64,000 nt of DNA from Mya arenaria. Its lineage: Eukaryota > Mollusca > Bivalvia > Myida > Myidae. Made by a program: the position numbers and the translations under genes. Shown piece by piece: positions 1-10,992 of this stretch (its first letter is position 1; the number at the start of each line of letters is the position of its first letter). Under the pieces are notes generated by a model, which saw nothing but the letters and a program-made list of their open reading frames with translations, did not search any database and was not told where the DNA came from. The stretch covers positions 43,796,417 to 43,860,416 of the forward strand of contig NC_069133.1 of the NCBI RefSeq assembly GCF_026914265.1, in the 5' to 3' direction.

Positions 1-689
1 CTAAATTGTTAGTAAAATTAATTAATACACTATTAATTGTATTGATGAATAAACTTAACTAGGGGTGTCCCAATTTCCGAACTCATGATATGTCATACGC
101 TACATATATTTTCATTGATCATGTAAACACGCCCAAAGAATATCCAAACAGCAACGTGGAGGTTTATTTTAAAACATTCCTTTTCTGTTATTGTTGTTTG
201 CAGACGTTAGCTGCACAATAGGGAATTAGAAGCCGGACTCTAATTATTGAAACGGGACAAATAAGATTCAGAATTGGCATCAATTTGTCGAAGTGTGTAT
301 TCATAGTAATATCGCTGGCATGCAGGCTTCGCAGAAAACCAAACACCAATTAAGGCACCGACACAATGGAGCCTGCACTCTCATCTGACACGGCTACGCC
401 CATATTGCGCTTTTATTTATTGATGATCTTCGTTCGTTTCAGAAGGCCGACCCAGAATTTTACCATGTTTGAAAGTACAGATCGGTCAATCAATGGCTGC
501 TTTCAATTATCATATATCCATCTTTTACCATTCTTTGTTTTCGTCTATGCATTTACCATCATGTTGGAACGGTAACAAGTAGAATGGGCGTAACCGTTCT
601 ACAATTACCTTGTGGATAAGCTACATTTACCGCACGTTTATTATGAAACGTTGTGCTGACAACATGGAACAAAACAGTTACGTACGCCG
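1..689. other. No gene seen
   Basis: AT-rich non-coding sequence. A 69-codon open frame at 366-575 (+) shows no recognisable domain, flanking splice sites or coding bias, so it is not annotated. Confidence 0.5.
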
Positions 690-850
690 TTTTAGGGTTG
701 TAGTGGTCTAGTCCGCCTCTCACCTAATAGGTCGTGGGTTCGATCCCCAATAGGGATATTTTCTCATGTCCTCTCAAAAAGGACACAGTACTGGTTCTTG
801 TCGAGCAAACAGACTCAAAAGTGTTTTCCCTACAATCGTGCTTAAATAAG
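690..850 (+). repeat. tRNA-headed SINE, family unnamed
   Basis: The start resembles a tRNA 5' half with a degenerate A box (GTGGTCTAGTCCGCC, near 701) and a good B box (GGGTTCGATCCCC, near 736). A short non-tRNA body follows and fades into AT-rich DNA near 850. The tRNA fold is incomplete, so this is a SINE rather than a functional tRNA gene. The 3' end is approximate. Confidence 0.5.
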
Positions 851-1583
851 TTAATTATATATAAGTATATACTAAGCCGTAACCCTCGTGTTTGAAATTA
901 AACACTCGCGTTAAAGCGCAGGAGTAACTCAACAACTCCGGTTTGGTGTCAGCGTATCTATTTCTTGTAACATGTTGAGAATGATTTAACTAGTAGATAT
1001 ATATATGTGGTATTTAATATGCAACTTGAGTCAATCCTATAGTCAAACTTCAGTGACTTCATTCACTGTAAAGGCCGTTATTTATATCACGCGATCCGAT
1101 TAGCTACATCGTTCAATTTGGACCTGTATTGAATACCACCGCTGAGCACTTAGAGTGCAAATAAGTATCGTGCGCATAAATAAAAGCGATTCACTTATAC
1201 GCGATCTTCTTATTGAATGTTGTCCTTGACAATATGGTACACGAAAGTTACTTCCCCCTTACTCATTAGTTTCGCGCTCATGTATAATTTTAAAAACTCG
1301 GAAAGTGAGTGAATTTACTACATGTATTTCTAAATTAACCTAATGTAAAACACATATCGGCTTCAGACTAAGGGCAAATTTGTTGTATAAATTGAGTAAA
1401 TTCAAACCCTGGTGCAGGAATATTTGACAAAATCCCTTTGGTCGAAGGTATTCTGGCATCAAATATATTTTGCAAACAAATATACGGCCAAGTCTATTTC
1501 CATGGTGGCAGTCTCATCGCACTTGTCAAATACCGCCCCATCACCTCACCGCCGTGGGGACAAAACATTGATAGGTACATTAC

Positions 1584-1733
1584 CTGTTCCAGTCGCCCTT
1601 GTATTTTGCCAAGAGAAGCGCCCGCTCAAGGGAATCCTCGACGTACAGCCGGCCACCCGCCGCCTCGCAAATCGCTTCCGCCTCGCTCCACGGACGCACG
1701 TACCGGTGCAGCGTCACCGTGACGCGCGCTGAG
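1584..1733 (-). CDS. Candidate C-type-lectin-like domain exon (partial gene)
   Basis: Read on the minus strand, this GC-rich block is one open frame with the layout of the first half of a C-type lectin domain: a WSEAEAICEAAGGRL stretch followed by a Ser/Glu segment, a hydrophobic helix (ALLLAKY) and a Trp. In the family this region forms helices 1 and 2 and contains the conserved W-x-E-A-x-x-x-C-x-x-x-G-G-x-L pattern, which is what I see. The exon ends at a good donor (AACAG/GTAATG, boundary at 1584). The start is either 1733 or 1728, depending on which of two adjacent AGs is used. The frame is stopped just upstream, so a splice is required. No matching exons were found nearby; the next exon may lie beyond the left edge, or this may be an isolated relic. 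Base composition is far more GC-rich than the flanks. Domain call moderate, working gene uncertain. Confidence 0.42.
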
Positions 1734-2053
1734 CTCAGTGTAACAGTTCCGGTTCCTTAAAAATAAAGGAGAGATTTGTTTTACACTTAATCACCGTCAT
1801 CGCATTACACCACGGACCGCTGTGAGGTACAGTGATATCGCGTCGTTTTTCGGTTCTTGAAACAGCGAATATGCACGTTTTACATTCAAGCCACCTCCAA
1901 TCCCGCTTTCAGCGCACGTGTTAACCGCCGTATCGTCGTCTGCGCTGAGCATCAAAGTACCACTTCCTGCATGTGTAAACAGAAACACACATATTTGCAT
2001 TCGCACCGCTGCAGCTAATGGTTTGCACACCAGGGCAATGTCAATGTTGTCTT

Positions 2054-2091
2054 AGAGAGAGAGAGAGAGCGAGAGAGAGCGAGAGCGAGCG

Positions 2092-2135
<44 letters not shown>

Positions 2136-2190
2136 GTGGGGGTAGGAGGGAGGTAGGTAGAGGGCGAGAGAGAGAGAGGGGGGGGGGGTG
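2054..2190. repeat. (GA)n microsatellite with G-rich end
   Basis: Nearly pure GA dinucleotides with occasional GC interruptions, ending in a run of G near 2178-2188. Open frames across it are composed of Arg/Glu or Ser/Leu and are artefacts. Confidence 0.9.
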
Positions 2191-2705
2191 CTTGAAACAT
2201 CCACGACCCCAGGGATTTTAAGATTCCCTGCAGCCGGTTTGGAATTTAGACAATAACTAATTGCATCATTTGAATCATGAAACAGTTGATAAAATCTCAT
2301 TTTTCACGCTTGTACAGGTAATCGAACTCTTTCTACGCCGTCCATATTATTTGTGTTTTATCGTTAAGTAGGTTTAGCAGCTTTGTTTCAAATTAATGTG
2401 TTTTTTATTCATACTTTTCAAGCATCAAATGGAATATAGCTAATAGATGTATTTAAGTCTAGGATAAATCAATGTTGCTTTGTTTCCTATAAAAATACAA
2501 TTTGACATGTCTAGTTAAAATAACGGGCCACCTCAATTCGTAATAACTAAATATTATACAAACAGGACTGTATCGAATGGCCTTCCATTTAGTTAGGACT
2601 TGATTTAGCCCGTTTTATTGAGAGCTGCTACTTAAAGGCCCATACAGCATATAATATATATCTTCAAACCTGAAAACAATTTATAATTTTTTTTTTTTAA
2701 ATATT

Positions 2706-3095
2706 ATCAGTTAAAAAGACCTTAAAAATGGGTACAAGTAGCTCGCTTGCCTGGTGCTCGGTATTTAAAGGGTAGTGCTTGGAAAAGTGGTGTACTCAGT
2801 ACTGGTTCAACCCAGGACAGTTGCATCCCGTGTATCGGCGCTTTACACCAAGCACGTTAAAGAACCAAGAGGTCTCTTCGCAAAGAGCTAGGTTATTGCA
2901 CCCGGATCTCTTGTATATTAATCTGTTTCTGCAAGTCTTCCAGTGTCTGGATTTGACTGCGAATTGCTATCACTTCTATCTCATGTCACTTATGGCATTA
3001 AACACACTATTTAAGTCGCGACGGTGTCACGGCGGGGTCAAGCCATAATGCAGCCAATGGGCGCTGGCAGACCTTGATAAACTCAAAATAAAAAT
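2706..3095 (+). repeat. SINE family A copy, tRNA head missing
   Basis: The body matches the copies at 12290-12706 (-) and 58069-58485 (+): GGTACAAGTAGCTC, GGTGTACTCAGTACTGG and a TGTATCGG...GCTTTACACC block occur in the same order. The tRNA-like head is absent. After about 2890 it carries a different tail (CCAGTGTCTGGATTTG... ending in AAATAAAAATAAA) that also occurs near 15850-16020, so the tail module is shared between SINE families. Confidence 0.7.
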
Positions 3096-3278
3096 AAATC
3101 ATAAAAGTGGGGACACAACTCTCCAACACTGGCATATCGGTTTCATCATTGCAGGAGCAGACAGACTCGACTTTGCTATCAGTGTCGGCTTTTTAGATTT
3201 CTTTGCTGCGTGGACTGCCATTTCCTTTTTGGTTTCCTCATCCTTCTCTTGACTTCGCTTTCACTGTCATCCCCAAAT

Positions 3279-3288
3279 GGATCATCAT

Positions 3289-3334
<46 letters not shown>

Positions 3335-3340
3335 TCAGCA
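3279..3340. repeat. (ATC)n-(CAG)12 trinucleotide tract
   Basis: About seven ATC units run directly into twelve CAG units (3298-3333), then an ATCAGC end. An open frame at 3210-3554 reads the tract as Ser-Ala but has no other support. Confidence 0.9.
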
Positions 3341-5029
3341 TTACATGACATTAAATGTTATTATATTATTAAAGAAGTTTAACAACAACATTACTTGTTT
3401 AAGCGACAAAGGAGAAAACAATATTTGCAACGATGGACGTTATATATGGAAAAAGTGTACGCACTATTTGAATGATGAAGGGGATTCAAAACAAGCCGAC
3501 GTTATTCCAAAATCGAATCCCCTAAATACTTTATTTTGTTTCCCATATATATAACATTATCCTATACGGTTTGTAACAGGAGTCGAATTCATGACAAAAG
3601 TGCACCAAGCCTATTGTATTACGCTGGGTAGAATATAACAAAAAAAAATGAAATAGAGATTAAGGCCTCTGGTACAGTTCTTATTATCCAAATGATTGTA
3701 AAAGGTGTCGTTGAAAATTATAACTTTGTTCATTCAAGTATTTAATATATTGAATAAATAAACTTGGAAAACTTTGTCATACACATTTCCATACTTCCGG
3801 TAATGTGCAAATGACCATAAGACAGTGTATTACGCACCGGACCCCTGACCGAGTGCTCTAGGCAAATAAAAACATATTTTCGCATGAATGTATTGCATAG
3901 CAATCATTAGATTTCTTATCTTTACTCCATGAACCAGTTTATAACGCACCAGACTCTAGGCCGATGTTTGTTATTTGAGGATTGGTCGCATTTTTTCTTG
4001 CTGTATGAACACAGTAGGGCATGATCATGATGATGCGCGCTAGCCAATAGGAGCGCAATATTGAGATAAACAATGACTTCATGCTCCTTGCGTGTTATTC
4101 AATGGAATTGAGGTTTTATCTATACAAAGGACTAGGCGAATGTGAATATATTTGAATACCAAAGCATTTTTTCTTATAAATGTATTATATTGCAATGATT
4201 TTCTTTGTTAACTTGTTTTCGTTGAAAATGCACTCATTGCAAAATGCACCAATTTGAATGCTTTAACGTGCGTACGGTTCGCAGATAATGGGTCTTTAAG
4301 TGGCTGACGCTAAACCATAATCAGTTTCGATTTCTGTTGGAATCAGATCGCATTTTCATCTAATATTCAGGAAATCATTATAACATTATTTCGAACAAAA
4401 CACTTCGAGAAATACATTTTTATTTACGGACTCGAGTGGATTCTATGACCCCGATCGTTCGTTCTGTTTGGGATGCTTATAAAATATTTGCATTTCCTCT
4501 ATAACTATTAAAAATATTGGATTTATAACTGCCTGTATACACTCTCAATTAAATTCAATGAATTTTCATAACACTTAGTCGTCCACTTTGCATCGCGGAT
4601 AAAGTCACCAATGTTTTATACAATTAATAATTAAAATATAAAATGTCAACACTTGTGTGCATACAATTTATCGTTCCGGTTGATATAAGACGTGCATAAA
4701 AAGAGTTTTGATTTCTTTATTTCATTTAACATTAGACAATGTGTCCATGCATGAGTATATAAATTTTATTGTATGCTTTCAGGTAGTTTATAGGGATTTA
4801 TCAGTCAACCAAAAACGATACGTCACTGTTTCAAACAGTGTAATAACATTTTGACATTTTCAGCCCGCTCTCAATTCCAAATCAAAGGTCAGCGCACGTG
4901 TACAGTGCAGGGGCACAAATTCAACGACGTCTTTTCAGAAATGACGTTACGTTTGCATACAATTTGGCGCGTTTTTCTGAAGAAAAAAAATCAATTTACT
5001 GTCATTTAAAATCCTTTGTATACATTTAA
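3341..5029. other. Non-coding, no feature recognised
   Basis: AT-rich DNA without supported genes. I see no splice-flanked coding block and no tRNA-like boxes in this stretch. Confidence 0.45.
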
Positions 5030-5410
5030 TAAAAATAAATTTAGTTTCTTTCTGTGTCAGATCGCAATTTATATAAGACTTCGTGAACACCTGGCCCCAA
5101 TTTCTCGAAACTTCTTAAGCTTAACAGGCTTAAGTAGCTTATTTCAATAAGGCAAAGTACATTCTTGAATTGGAATTTGATTAATGAAAAATGGATTATT
5201 GTTATTATCATAATTAATTCCTAAATAAAGTATAAAAACTCTTTAAAAAAAGTAAATAGTACGCAAATTATTCAACATAATAAATAGTGAGCTTAGCTTA
5301 ATACTGTTATTAGGGACTTAAGAAGTTTCGAAAAATTGGGGCCAGGAATTTACGAAGTCATATATATATATAATGCGATCTTACACTGAAACAAAATAAA
5401 TTTATTTTTA
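5030..5410. repeat. Foldback element with outer arms AATAAATTTA...
   Basis: The outer segments 5035-5088 and about 5350-5405 are inverted copies: AGATCGCAATTTATAT...GACTTCGT on the left, and ACGAAGTC...GCGATCTTACACTGAAAC on the right. The family at 5089-5346 sits exactly at the centre. A related motif (TTTCAGTGTAAGATC) recurs at 60990-61010, so the outer element belongs to a dispersed family. Confidence 0.6.
5089..5346. mobile_element. MITE with CTGGCCCCAATTT termini
   Basis: About 258 bp bounded by inverted termini, CTGGCCCCAATTTCTCGAA on the left and TTCGAAAAATTGGGGCCAGG on the right, with further inverted AAGCTTAAG/CTTAAG steps inside. A second copy lies inverted at 36508-36770. No target duplication could be assigned. 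It is nested in the centre of the 5030-5410 foldback. Confidence 0.65.
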
Positions 5411-5599
5411 TTAAATGTATAGTAGATAGTAGATATTTCACTCGTGACTATGCCATTCGTGAAATATAGCTATTGGTGCTCACTCGGTGGATTATATTAC
5501 GCTCTTACACTGAAGCAAATACTTATCCTCTATACAATAGATAAATTGTAATACAAATAAGTCATAGATCACAAGACAGTTTAAAAGATAAAGATAATT

Positions 5600-5715
5600 T
5601 TCGAACAGAAATATGAACATCTGCGATCTGATCTTTTGTCAGCAATCTTTTATCATTGATTTGCAGATATTTACGCAAAAATTGCTCTTTCCAAGACAAA
5701 AAAAGAAAAAAAAAA
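5600..5715. mobile_element. Half-copy of the TTAA-flanked MITE family
   Basis: Matches the right arm of the full element at 62149-62503: ATCTGCGATCTGATC, TTTTGTCAGCAATC, TTACGCAAAAATTGCTC and TTTCCAAGACAAAA in the same order. It breaks off into another repeat at about 5716. Confidence 0.6.
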
Positions 5716-6030
5716 GTTGTTTTACTGACGCCATAGAGCGCAGTAACTAAAAATAGCGTTTTTTTACGATTATTTATTTTCAATTTTAATTAAAAGTCTT
5801 GCAAACATAGATGTTTGATTGCTCTTTATTGAAATGGCATAATTTATTTTTCATAAACCATACAATAAATGAAATAAGAAGTGGCGCGTTGTTGCGCGTG
5901 AATCATCTTACATGGGGTATGTAAGATGGGTTTTTCCAGCACTGGTCACATGGCCGGAAACACACGTCCGGTATGCAAGAATTTTCTATCCGTACCGGAA
6001 ACACATGATAGATACTTATATTCCTCATAC
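5716..6030. repeat. Dispersed repeat shared with 56226-56760
   Basis: From GTTGTTTTACTGACG...ATAGAGCGCAGTAA to CGTACCGGAAACACATGATAG. The same landmarks occur in reverse order and orientation at 56290-56760. Internal landmarks are CATCTTACAT, CCAGCACTGGTCACATG and ACACACGTCCGGTATGCAAG. Confidence 0.65.
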
Positions 6031-6059
6031 AAAATCCTCATGCACATACAATGTCAATT

Positions 6060-6405
6060 TTCTATATACAACCACAGTGGCTTGATGACAAAGGCTCATT
6101 TAAGTCACAATAAAAAAATTCAACTAGCCAAAATTATATTTTATACATACTTGAGCATGTATATCATCAATATATAACATTGCCATAAACATAAAATGAG
6201 TTTTGAAAAAAAACAACCCTATACTGTAATATGTTTCATATCACAGTATAGGGTATTTATTTTTCAAATCTCATTTTATGTTTATGGCAATGTATTATAT
6301 TGATGATATACATGTTCAAGTATGTATAAAATATAATTTTGGCTAGTTGAATTTTTTTATTGTGACTTTAATGCGCCTTTGTCATCAATTCACTGTGTAT
6401 ACAAC
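6060..6405. repeat. Foldback with ~170 bp arms
   Basis: The left arm (6060-6228) and right arm (about 6240-6405) are near-perfect inverted copies centred near 6233: CAACTAGCCAAAATTATATT on one side and AATATAATTTTGGCTAGTTG on the other, with CCCTATACTGT/ACAGTATAGGG near the centre. It could form a long hairpin. It abuts the repeat at 5716-6030 and may be part of the same larger element. Confidence 0.8.
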
Positions 6406-7182
6406 ATTGTTTTGAGAGGTCATCAACTCACCAAACTTAAACATATTCAATATTTTAAAATGATATGGGTAAATATAAATTATATAGTTGGACATACAAT
6501 CCATGTTAAATGGTGAAATTCGTCGTCAAAGTGTTACAAAAAAGCCATCTTCTTTCATTATATTATTAAAGGAAGATATAAAATAAACTTTTATTACATG
6601 ACTGAACTTTTTTCATGCAAAGGCTGTGTTTATCGTATTAAAATAAGAAATTGGTTTTGAAACGAAGGTATAATTTCTAACACTATCATTAGCTTTATTT
6701 TCCTTATTCAAAATAAGACCTGTTAGGTGAGAAAATGACCTAAATCCTACACTAACTGTGGGAGCGAGGACATAATTAATTGAATATTCATTCTGTTCTC
6801 TTATGCGGGGGTGGTTACGCCCCTTTTCTAAGATTTAATTTTGGGACCGCCCCTGGAACAGATTGGAGGCCAAATGGAATCTAGAAAATCAACTCCATTT
6901 TGGTCTTATTGTTTGGAATATCCTGAACCTCGCAATAATTCGCCACAGTTAGAACGAAAACAGTGAAAATATCAATGACTTTTTTAAACTATGGGAAGTA
7001 ACTTTTGTATTTTAAAATGTCGACCTAAAGGTTACATTTTACTAAGTACTTTTGAGTTTTGATAACATCACGCCCAGTAACCTCCAATAACAAGTACAGA
7101 AGATAGACTTTTGGTCTAGTTTTAAGTGACAATCTTTTTTTAACTAAATTATAAGTATGTCTAGGACTAATTCGAACTTATA
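6406..7182. other. Non-coding, no feature recognised
   Basis: AT-rich DNA with one moderately GC-richer block at about 6800-6870. No supported gene or repeat boundary was found. Confidence 0.4.
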
Positions 7183-7427
7183 ACCGGGGATAGCGGGGGA
7201 AATGGGCCGTGTTTTTACCTTCCAGGTGGCTCCGCAGTGCCGAGTGAATGCGGTGGTTTTGTTTTCACGCCAAAAATAGCAGGGAATGGACCTTATCTAG
7301 GTATCCCGGGGTGTGGGGGCATTTGGCGGGGATTTCATCAACAGTTTTACCCGGGATTGGCTGGACCGAAATTCAGAGTCCCCGCTATTCCCCGGACCTG
7401 GGGGCGTGGTAACAATTGACTGGTGCA
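7183..7427 (-). mobile_element. PIF/Harbinger-type MITE, one end intact
   Basis: A GC-rich copy of the element at 22436-22749, in the opposite orientation. The intact right end reads ACAATTGACTGGTGCA and is followed by TAA (7428-7430), the expected TWA flank. The left end starts inside the element near CCGGGGATAGC, so the copy is truncated. The 60-codon open frame here is composed of repeat sequence. Confidence 0.75.
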
Positions 7428-7795
7428 TAACCACAAATAAATATGGCTTCAAGCTTTAGTCTGAAGGTTTAACTGCAGCGTACATGTAGTTATATGTTAT
7501 TTTTTTTATCTGACATTGTAAACCAACCCATCCGATGTTTTCGAAGGAAGCTGGCCAAGGTGATCCGATTGGCCAGTAACACATCGCCAGGGTCACAATG
7601 AGTGAGATAAATACTTGTGTCATAACTATAACATGGGGTGGTGGGGCACCATAATAATGTCATAAATAAAGTAACTGAATTATTTGGTGTGGCATGATTT
7701 TTGCTTTCTTATTCATCAGAGGTTTGATAATGATATATCAATGTTACACCCCTTATTCCCCATTTTAGTTATACAGAAATACAAGCCCTCTCTGT

Positions 7796-8215
7796 GGTAC
7801 GCATGGCATCACGACTCTGGCACAGTTACTTGGTATTTGGACTGCATGTTTGGCCAGTCGAGTTACCTGATTCGAGCGATTGGTCCCTAGGGTGATCTCT
7901 TTGACTGAGAATCATAAAAAAAATGTGTTTTAGTATTTTTACATATTAAATATTTTAAAATTTCAAACAATCTTTATCATTCACGAACGATACAGATTGT
8001 ATGAAAATTTAAAATTCTTAATATGTAAAAATAAACGACCAAAAGTGGATTATTTGTTTATTAGGTGTATCATAGAGTGCTAAAAAGACATTTTTTATAA
8101 TTCTCAGTCCAAGAAATCACCCTAGGGACCAAATCGCTCGATTCAGGTAGCTCGACTGGCCAAAAATGTTGTCCTAATACCAAGTAACTGTGGAGTCTGG
8201 TGAACGAGAATGTGT
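7796..8215. repeat. Foldback element with ~110 bp arms
   Basis: The left arm at about 7796-7915 (TTGGTATTTGGACTG, TGGCCAGTCGAGTTACC, GGTCCCTAGGGTGAT) is inverted at about 8103-8215 (ATCACCCTAGGGACC, GGTAGCTCGACTGGCCA, AATACCAAGTAACTG). The AT-rich loop is itself partly inverted (TTTTTACATATTAA / TTAATATGTAAAAA). Confidence 0.8.
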
Positions 8216-8609
8216 TTGTTTTGTTTGTAACTTAGCTTACTGGCGTGTGAATTTGTGCACCTGAAGTGTTGGTTCCATATGGAAATACAGAGATGTCCCT
8301 GTGTAAACCAATTATCCTTCTCAGACAGCAAGTATCAATATTGAATTATTTATACAAGCCAAATCCGATATACAATTAATTTTAATTAATATTTGGGTTT
8401 AGAGGAGTACATTTCGTAACGTTGAGAAGATGAGCAGAAGAATTATGGGTGGCAATAGTCTCAGACCCGGTTCATACACATTTACAAGATTTATATTGAT
8501 AGTTCCAGATTAAAATGTTACAAGTATCTGCTCTTGTTAAGGGCTATTTTTTAAACTTATTCGTTGTGTTTTCTAAGCCATCACGATTCAAACACAACCT
8601 GGCGCCAAC
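8216..8609. other. Non-coding gap between foldbacks
   Basis: No gene or clear repeat was seen; open frames here lack support. Confidence 0.4.
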
Positions 8610-9000
8610 ATCACGAAAGTACTTCAAATCTCAATCTCAACTCATTTTAACACATAAAAGCATAGTATTTCTTAAAATCTTGCATGTTTTTATACTTTTT
8701 GAAAACGTATTTTCTCATAGAATGTGTTATTGAAAGATTTTGACAATATTTCAAAGAAATCATATTCTAAGCAAAAATATACTTGAGTAATTGTTAAAAG
8801 GCAGCTAATTATACTCAAGTACATTTTTGGCTGTAGAATATTTTCCATTGGAATCTAGACCAAAGGTTTCAATCAACATATTCAATGACAGAATGTTGTT
8901 AAAAATTGTGTAAAAACATATATTTGTTTCAATAAATGTTGATTTTATATGGTATATGAGTTGAGATTGAGTTTGAGATTTGACTTAAATATTTTCGTAC
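8610..9000. repeat. Foldback element, CTCAATCTCAACTCAT termini
   Basis: Outer arms CTCAATCTCAACTCAT (near 8629) and ATGAGTTGAGATTGAG (near 8956) are inverted, and the centre is also palindromic (ATACTTGAGTAATT / AATTATACTCAAGTA). Total about 390 bp. Confidence 0.7.
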
Positions 9001-9469
9001 ACACATGATAAATCTACAACAATCCGCCATTTCTAATGATCCTTTTATGCGCACCGTTACTATATATAGAGAGGAATACCCCCATGAAAATAAAAAATAA
9101 GAATCATTTAAGGACGAAATTTTTAAGACGAAGAAATAAATTGACCAAATTCTTTGTCAGCAGTCTAAGTTGTATATTGAATAAGGATTTAGGAAAAAAT
9201 CGTACATAAGTTAAAAATTGTAAACAACGATATTTTCTTAAAAAATAACTAAGAAGTATATTGAATACGGCCCCTGGTGACTAACAAGGATCATGTTTTC
9301 CAACTATTATGAAAATGATTTTTTTTTTTACTTGATTTCGAACCAATTTCTCAAAAATACTCTCTTGGATGAATTTCAACCGATGGTCATTGTCCCTTAT
9401 CATAATATTAAAGCAACGGTGTGAGGTTTATTTTCTCTTAATGGCTTTATCATTTTTTTAACTTAAATA

Positions 9470-9768
9470 TAAAAATCTGCGATCTAATTCTTTGTCAGCA
9501 GTCTTATATAACTGGTTTCAATGGATTATCGCAAAAATTGGCTCGTTCCAGAACAATTTTTTTTTGTCAAAACGTTTAATCTGTGAGAGTGCAGCTTTAA
9601 ACCATAAAACATTATTTTTTGAATGGAAATGTGAAAATCTGCGCTATGATCTTTTGCCAGCAATGTTTTATCATTGGTTTGTAGATATTTACGCAAAAAA
9701 TGCTCTTTCCAAGACAAAAAAAATCAAAATTTGTAAAAACGGTATATCTGTGAGAGTGCAGCTTTAAC
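9470..9768. mobile_element. Two tandem right arms of the TTAA MITE family
   Basis: Two head-to-tail units, each ending GAGAGTGCAGCTTTAA (ends near 9599 and 9768), match the right arm of the element at 62149-62503. Neither unit has the opposite arm, so this is a rearranged, immobile remnant. Confidence 0.65.
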
Positions 9769-9938
9769 AGTTCACGGCATTGATCCGTGGATGCGCTTCT
9801 ATCGCAACTTTGATCCATGGCTACAGCGACTGGATGCTTTAATAAATGTTTTGGCCGGATTATAAAAGAACAGGGTGCTACAGAAGAGGGTTCGGATGAT
9901 GTTCGCTCAATTCGTCAATATATGGCTGAGGCGACTAA

Positions 9939-10044
9939 TAGTCCAAATAATTGTACGTTGACGGATTTTTTTTACGATTTTTGATATGGCAAATCCTTCA
10001 GGGATTGGAAGAATCCCGTTTAACATGTCTTTTATTTTAGACTA
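9939..10044 (+). mobile_element. Short MULE-like MITE with 10 bp target duplication
   Basis: A 106 bp element with inverted ends TAGTCCAAATAAT (left) and ATTTTAGACTA (right), flanked by AGGCGACTAA on both sides (9929-9938 and 10045-10054). It is an internal-deletion relative of the 698 bp copy at 13992-14689. Direct duplications of 9-10 bp are typical of Mutator-like transposons; the superfamily assignment is inference. Confidence 0.8.
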
Positions 10045-10054
10045 AGGCGACTAA

Positions 10055-10551
10055 TTCATTCAACTAGGCGTATAGCCATGCATATTTAAAAAATAATAGG
10101 GTATCGGACTGTGAAGAAAATTATAAAGTTTGCAAGAAACGTTAGGAATGGTGTTAAGTTGAATGAATATAAAGTTTCATTATAAACATCCCTAGTTTTT
10201 TATATGGTATACATGAACTGTGTTGTTTGTGGAGTTTTGTGATATTGTTTCATGTTTCTGGTTTGGAATTGTTTGGTTTTGTGTTCCATGTCTTTGGCGT
10301 TTACCCTGTGCCATTAAACATGGTTTTAAGTTATGTTTAAACGCTCGACTACTAAACTTATTTATGTATTTTTTCATATAAATATTCAAATGCCAAATAT
10401 GTAAATTTGTATGTATTTGTAAACATATTATAACTATTAACCAAACACAGGAAATATTTGACAGTCTATATTATTTCATTCTAGGAAGGCAGCAGGGTAC
10501 CCATGTTGGTCTCCATGAGGGCAGAAGGGTGCTTCCAAAAATGACAGTGTG
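10055..10551. other. Non-coding, no feature recognised
   Basis: AT-rich sequence between the MITE and the following tandem repeat. No supported gene. Confidence 0.4.
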
Positions 10552-10992
10552 CATCACCCTCCTATTATTCTTTAGCTAAACCCTTATATACATCTGTATA
10601 AAAATATTAAATGTTCAGTTTTCCTATAGATACAGCAACACGTAATAATGCTTACACGGTAAATAAAACGAAAATACCACAAATGAAATTAACCAGAATC
10701 ACCCTCCCATAACTCTTAGGTAAAACCTTATATACCGTCTGTATAAAAATATTAAAAGTTCAGTATTTTTATAGACACAGCAACACGTAATAATGCTTAC
10801 CGGTAAATAAAACGAAAGCACTACAAATGAAATTAACCGGCATCACCCTCCCATAATTCTTTAATAGCTAAAACCTTATATACATCTGTATAAAAATATT
10901 AAAAGTTAAGTATTTTAATAGACACAGCAACACGTAATAATGCTTACCCGGTAAATTAAACGAAAGCACCACAAATAAAATTAACCGGCAAT
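10552..10992. repeat. Tandem repeat, ~145 bp unit, 3 copies
   Basis: The landmark ATCACCCTCC recurs at about 10553, 10698 and 10842, each time followed by TATATACATCTGTATAAAAATATT-like and CAGCAACACGTAATAATGC blocks. The array ends in a partial unit near 10992. Confidence 0.85.

Noticed and set aside
366..575. 69-codon frame with hydrophobic C-terminus as a small membrane protein
   Set aside because: No conservation evidence, weak coding bias; expected by chance.
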